Shown piece by piece: positions 30,924 through 33,002 of a stretch of 33,002 bases of DNA. The notes below the pieces were generated by a model, which saw only the letters and a list, made by a program, of their open reading frames with translations, did no database searches and was not told where the DNA came from. Origin of the DNA: an uncultured Prevotellaceae bacterium. GTDB lineage: Bacteria; Bacteroidota; Bacteroidia; Bacteroidales; Bacteroidaceae. The DNA is taken from NCBI GenBank assembly GCA_902794405.1, contig CADBHI010000096.1:1-33002 (forward strand), given 5' to 3'. Position numbers and translations under genes: made by a program. How positions within the stretch are numbered: the first letter of the stretch is position 1; each line of letters opens with the position of its first letter.

Positions 30924-31450
30924 ATCATTCCGATATATCAATTAAGGTGCTGACTCCCGAAACGGATCTCACTATGTTCAAGTGTGCAGAAAGCGACTTG
31001 AACGAATTCTTATTGGATGAATCGAAGGACTATCAGACAGAATACCTTGCCGTCACCTACCTCCTTGTCAATTCTACCAATGGCGACATCGTTGCCTATT
31101 ATAGTTTACTAAATGATGTCGTTCGTTTGAATGAAACTGAGAAGAGTGTACGCAATCGTATCAACCGAAAAATTCCATTCAGCAAGCAGCGTAACCACTA
31201 TCCCGCAGTTAAAGTTGGACGTTTGGCTGTTAGTGAGGCTTATGAAGGACAAGGCATCGGCCGTCTTATATTGGACAGTGTAAAATATCTGTTCACTCAT
31301 GGGAATCGGACAGGATGCCGATTTGTAACAGTTGATGCCCTTGCCACTGCAACTGGTTTCTATGAGCACAACAAGTTCCGATTCTTTACAGATAAAGACA
31401 AAGACGATGATACACGCCTGATGTATTTCGACTTGAAAGATTTCGGTTAA
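30920..31450 (+). CDS. GNAT-family N-acetyltransferase, possible toxin
   Basis: The 176-residue protein has the acetyl-CoA loop EGQGIGRLI (109-117) after VGRLAVSEAY, and a C-terminal TGFYEHNKFRFF with the general-acid Tyr. N-terminal DLNEFLLDESKDYQTEYLAV matches the TacT/AtaT-like toxins, which acetylate aminoacyl-tRNA. Length fits (about 160-180). It overlaps a small upstream ORF by 4 bp, as toxin-antitoxin pairs do. If the antitoxin is truncated, either this toxin is weak or control is by another gene. Confidence 0.8.
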   Translation: MNHSDISIKVLTPETDLTMFKCAESDLNEFLLDESKDYQTEYLAVTYLLVNSTNGDIVAYYSLLNDVVRLNETEKSVRNRINRKIPFSKQRNHYPAVKVGRLAVSEAYEGQGIGRLILDSVKYLFTHGNRTGCRFVTVDALATATGFYEHNKFRFFTDKDKDDDTRLMYFDLKDFG

Positions 31451-31536
31451 TACACCCACATAACCAAGGAACTGCAAGCCGCGTCTTTCCGTTAAGATGA
31501 CACGGATGTATTTCATAAAACAAGAACAAGAACAGA

Positions 31537-31571
31537 AAAAGTCCTGATGCGCGAGCACCGGGACTTTTCGC
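31537..31571. terminator. Bidirectional terminator between convergent genes
   Basis: AAAAGTCC (31537-31544) and GGACTTTT (31561-31568) pair around a GC-rich loop. It serves both the GNAT gene and the leftward hypothetical gene. Confidence 0.65.
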
Positions 31572-31574
31572 TTC

Positions 31575-32231
31575 CTAATCAAACAGTTGCTTCAGTTCGT
31601 CTTGAAAGTCGAGCGTTCTCTTTCTGGTAAGCGCCAAGTTGTAATCACTCCGCATGTACTTGCGGTGCCAAAGACCCTCAAATACCTTCCACTTCTCCTT
31701 GATGCCCAGCCGCTCCGCCATCGCATCAGCCAACAATGCCGCCTGCGTCCGCGAGATCAATGGTTGATAATTGGCATCTACATATACTGCCTCCTGCGCC
31801 TTCCGCCACAGCGTCATCGCCTTATCGGTAGCGAGCACCTCTGGCAACGACTCCCCACCCCTGTCATTGGAGGGCTTCCCTCCCATCGTGTTCTCCCCAC
31901 CCCTATTATAGGCGGGCTTCCCTCCTACCGTACTTTCCCCACTCCTATCATAGGCGGGCTCTCCTATCGTACTCTCCCCACCCCTATAAGGGGCGGGGTT
32001 CTTGCCTTGCAAGCGTCCTTCGGCCGAGCGGGGGGCGGGGTACAAATATTGGTTCTGGACTGTCTCCACATACTGGCTGCCTGGGGCATAGATGAACACG
32101 GTGCCGCCTTGGTGATCTTTGTCTGCGCGGCGCAGTTGCTCCAGCAGTTCAATCACCTTCTTCAGGACATCGGCGGGCAGCATGTCGCCAAGTCCTCCCA
32201 GAAAGTCTGGGACTTCTTCATTGTGATTCAT
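31575..32231 (-). CDS. Hypothetical protein of the mobile module with an inserted repeat region (218 aa)
   Basis: The frame from ATG 32231 starts MNHNEEVPDFLGGLGDMLPA; an alternative ATG at 32282 would read into recombinase sequence. Residues 17-40 form an amphipathic helix (VLKKVIELLEQLRRADKDH). Residues about 65-128 are a low-complexity repeat (GGESTIGEPAYDRSGE, GGKPAYNRGGEN and similar). The C-terminal part (130-218) is folded-looking and basic (LWHRKYMRSDYNLALTRKR). I do not recognise the family. The repeat region is encoded by the palindromic array at 31853-32045, so ancestral protein was about 150 residues. Confidence 0.6.
   Translation of the reverse strand: MNHNEEVPDFLGGLGDMLPADVLKKVIELLEQLRRADKDHQGGTVFIYAPGSQYVETVQNQYLYPAPRSAEGRLQGKNPAPYRGGESTIGEPAYDRSGESTVGGKPAYNRGGENTMGGKPSNDRGGESLPEVLATDKAMTLWRKAQEAVYVDANYQPLISRTQAALLADAMAERLGIKEKWKVFEGLWHRKYMRSDYNLALTRKRTLDFQDELKQLFD
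31853..32045. repeat. In-frame array of C/G-rich palindromic units
   Basis: Units begin with CCCCACCCC-like runs at 31853, 31895, 31937 and 31976, with periods 42, 42 and 39 bp, all multiples of three. Each includes a hairpin, best seen in CCCCACCCC-TATAA-GGGGCGGGG (31976-31998). The tail (to about 32045) has CTTGCAAG and CCTTCGGCCGAG palindromes. Confidence 0.8.
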
Positions 32232-32277
32232 ATTCACGTTTTCCGTTTTGGATATACACTTCCTTTGAAGGTTTAGC

Positions 32278-32551
32278 GCCATCCTGCGGGGACGTCAGCT
32301 TCTGACCAGAGAGGAAGACTATGTGTTCCTGAACCGTCGTGGGGCCCACCTCACGCGCACCCCTTCGCCACTCTTTTGCCACCGCCCTGCTCGAAGGCGG
32401 TGCCGACCTGCGCGCCATCCAGGCCATGTTAGGACACGAGTCGATTGGCACTACCGAAATCTATACCCACATCGACACCTCTACCCTGCGTCAGGAGATT
32501 CTCGAACATCATCCGAGGAATAATCAACTGCAAAATAGACTCTCAAAATAA
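32278..32551 (+). pseudogene. Xer-type tyrosine recombinase, C-terminal remnant
   Basis: Two blocks of a XerC/D-like integrase are present. [20 protein letters not shown] (about 32299-32357) is followed, one frame over, by [20 protein letters not shown] and [16 protein letters not shown] (about 32365-32493), which includes the catalytic H-x-x-R, the second His and the nucleophile Tyr. About 30 residues between the blocks are missing, and the 5' part of the gene ends abruptly near 32278 beside the start of the hypothetical gene. It is not functional. It suggests that the module once integrated by a tyrosine recombinase or captured a piece of chromosomal xer. Confidence 0.85.
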
Positions 32552-33002
32552 TTTTGCGAAAATTGGAGAAAGTTCCACTTTTCTACTTAACCTACTGTTT
32601 CACTGTCGGTTGCAGCGGTGCACCCTATTTTCAAAGTTTCACTTTTCGGGGCATTTTTGGCCAAAATTTGGGAAAGTGTCTCTATTAGGCGGTTGTCAGT
32701 CGACGTTTACCCCGGCCAGACGACAGCCGTATTGGCACGAAAGGAGAAGAAGGTTCGGTGACCGAGAAAGTAAAACAAGTTGTTTTACTTCAGTTTAGTC
32801 CGGGCAAAGCATGAGTTTGCCAGCCATTTAGCAAAGTAAAACAACTTGTTTTACTTTTGCCTGTTTAACCGAATCCCCTGTGTTTATCGGCCTTTCAGCG
32901 TGGTTTGGGCGGGGCAAAAAGCGAGGTGAAACTTGGTGGAACTTTGTAAAGAAGATGCACCGCCGTAACAGCCTAACAGTTAATCGGTTAGGTGAAAAAG
33001 TG
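32552..33002. other. Non-coding stretch rich in short dyads
   Basis: No credible gene is seen in these 451 bp. AGTTCCAC and GTTTCAC motifs at about 32572, 32611 and 32634 recur in inverted form at 32921-32947 (GTGAAAC, GTGGAAC). Two copies of a 25-bp palindrome lie at 32767 and 32833, and CCTAAC/GTTAGG at about 32972-32992. A short frame from ATG 32955 is open to the edge but has no support. Confidence 0.5.
32767..32857. repeat. Two copies of a 25-bp palindrome
   Basis: AAAGTAAAACAA, a central base, then TTGTTTTACTT(T) occurs at 32767-32790 (centre G) and 32833-32857 (centre C), 66 bp apart. The copies are thus the same site in opposite orientation. A smaller dyad GCAAA/TTTGC lies between (32804-32820). 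Such pairs suggest a dimeric regulator, resolution or recombination site. Confidence 0.65.

Overview
The window is chromosomal DNA of a member of the Bacteroidota, most likely a gut or rumen Prevotellaceae. The evidence is the Bacteroidota promoter consensus (TTTG, 19-21 bp, TAnnTTTG) ahead of many genes, a serine palmitoyltransferase, a GldE/CorC-type protein, a TamL-like outer-membrane assembly factor, a secreted CotH protein with a type IX secretion tail, and a GH133/GT4/GH57 glycogen locus. These assignments come from reading the sequence and its translations; no database search was run.

Layout. (1) 1-556: the 5' part of a WYL-type regulator running off the left edge. (2) About 830-5050: remains of an iteron plasmid-type replicon. 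It has five 20-bp tandem repeats, an AT-rich segment, five 18-bp iterons and a Rep_3-type initiator gene, which is split by an IS110-family insertion sequence. That IS has a 240-bp structured leader and its own promoter, where this family encodes a bridge RNA. Another direct-repeat array follows rep. (3) 5.2-28.1 kb: core chromosome. It holds tRNA-Pro; spt divergent from a lipid kinase with a small Cys-rich protein; tRNA-Cys; gdhA; a clostripain-family lipoprotein; gldE-ssb-hypothetical downstream of a Gly-Leu-Leu-Gly tRNA cluster; a divergent Lys-Lys-Thr-Gly cluster; an MBL hydrolase; a small lipoprotein; tamL; glyA; the CotH protein; and the glycogen operon (debranching enzyme, glycogen-synthase-like GT4, GH57 amylase). 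The GT4 gene carries a frameshifting internal deletion.

(4) 28.2-33.0 kb: a decaying mobile-element module. It contains a small HTH protein, a TOPRIM primase-like gene with a deletion, a RepA-type AAA ATPase, a truncated antitoxin-like ORF overlapping a GNAT (toxin-like) gene, a hypothetical protein, a broken Xer-type recombinase, and a non-coding stretch with two copies of a 25-bp palindrome.

The most unusual feature is in region 4. Several unrelated palindromic or C/G-rich repeat elements lie inside its reading frames without breaking them (28835-28925, 29650-29703, 30115-30204, 31853-32045), and related hairpins lie between its genes. This resembles the protein-coding palindromic elements known from Rickettsia and is the main candidate for something undescribed. 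The IS110 element, with about 38-bp near-perfect terminal inverted repeats (unusual for that family) and a putative bridge RNA, is the second.
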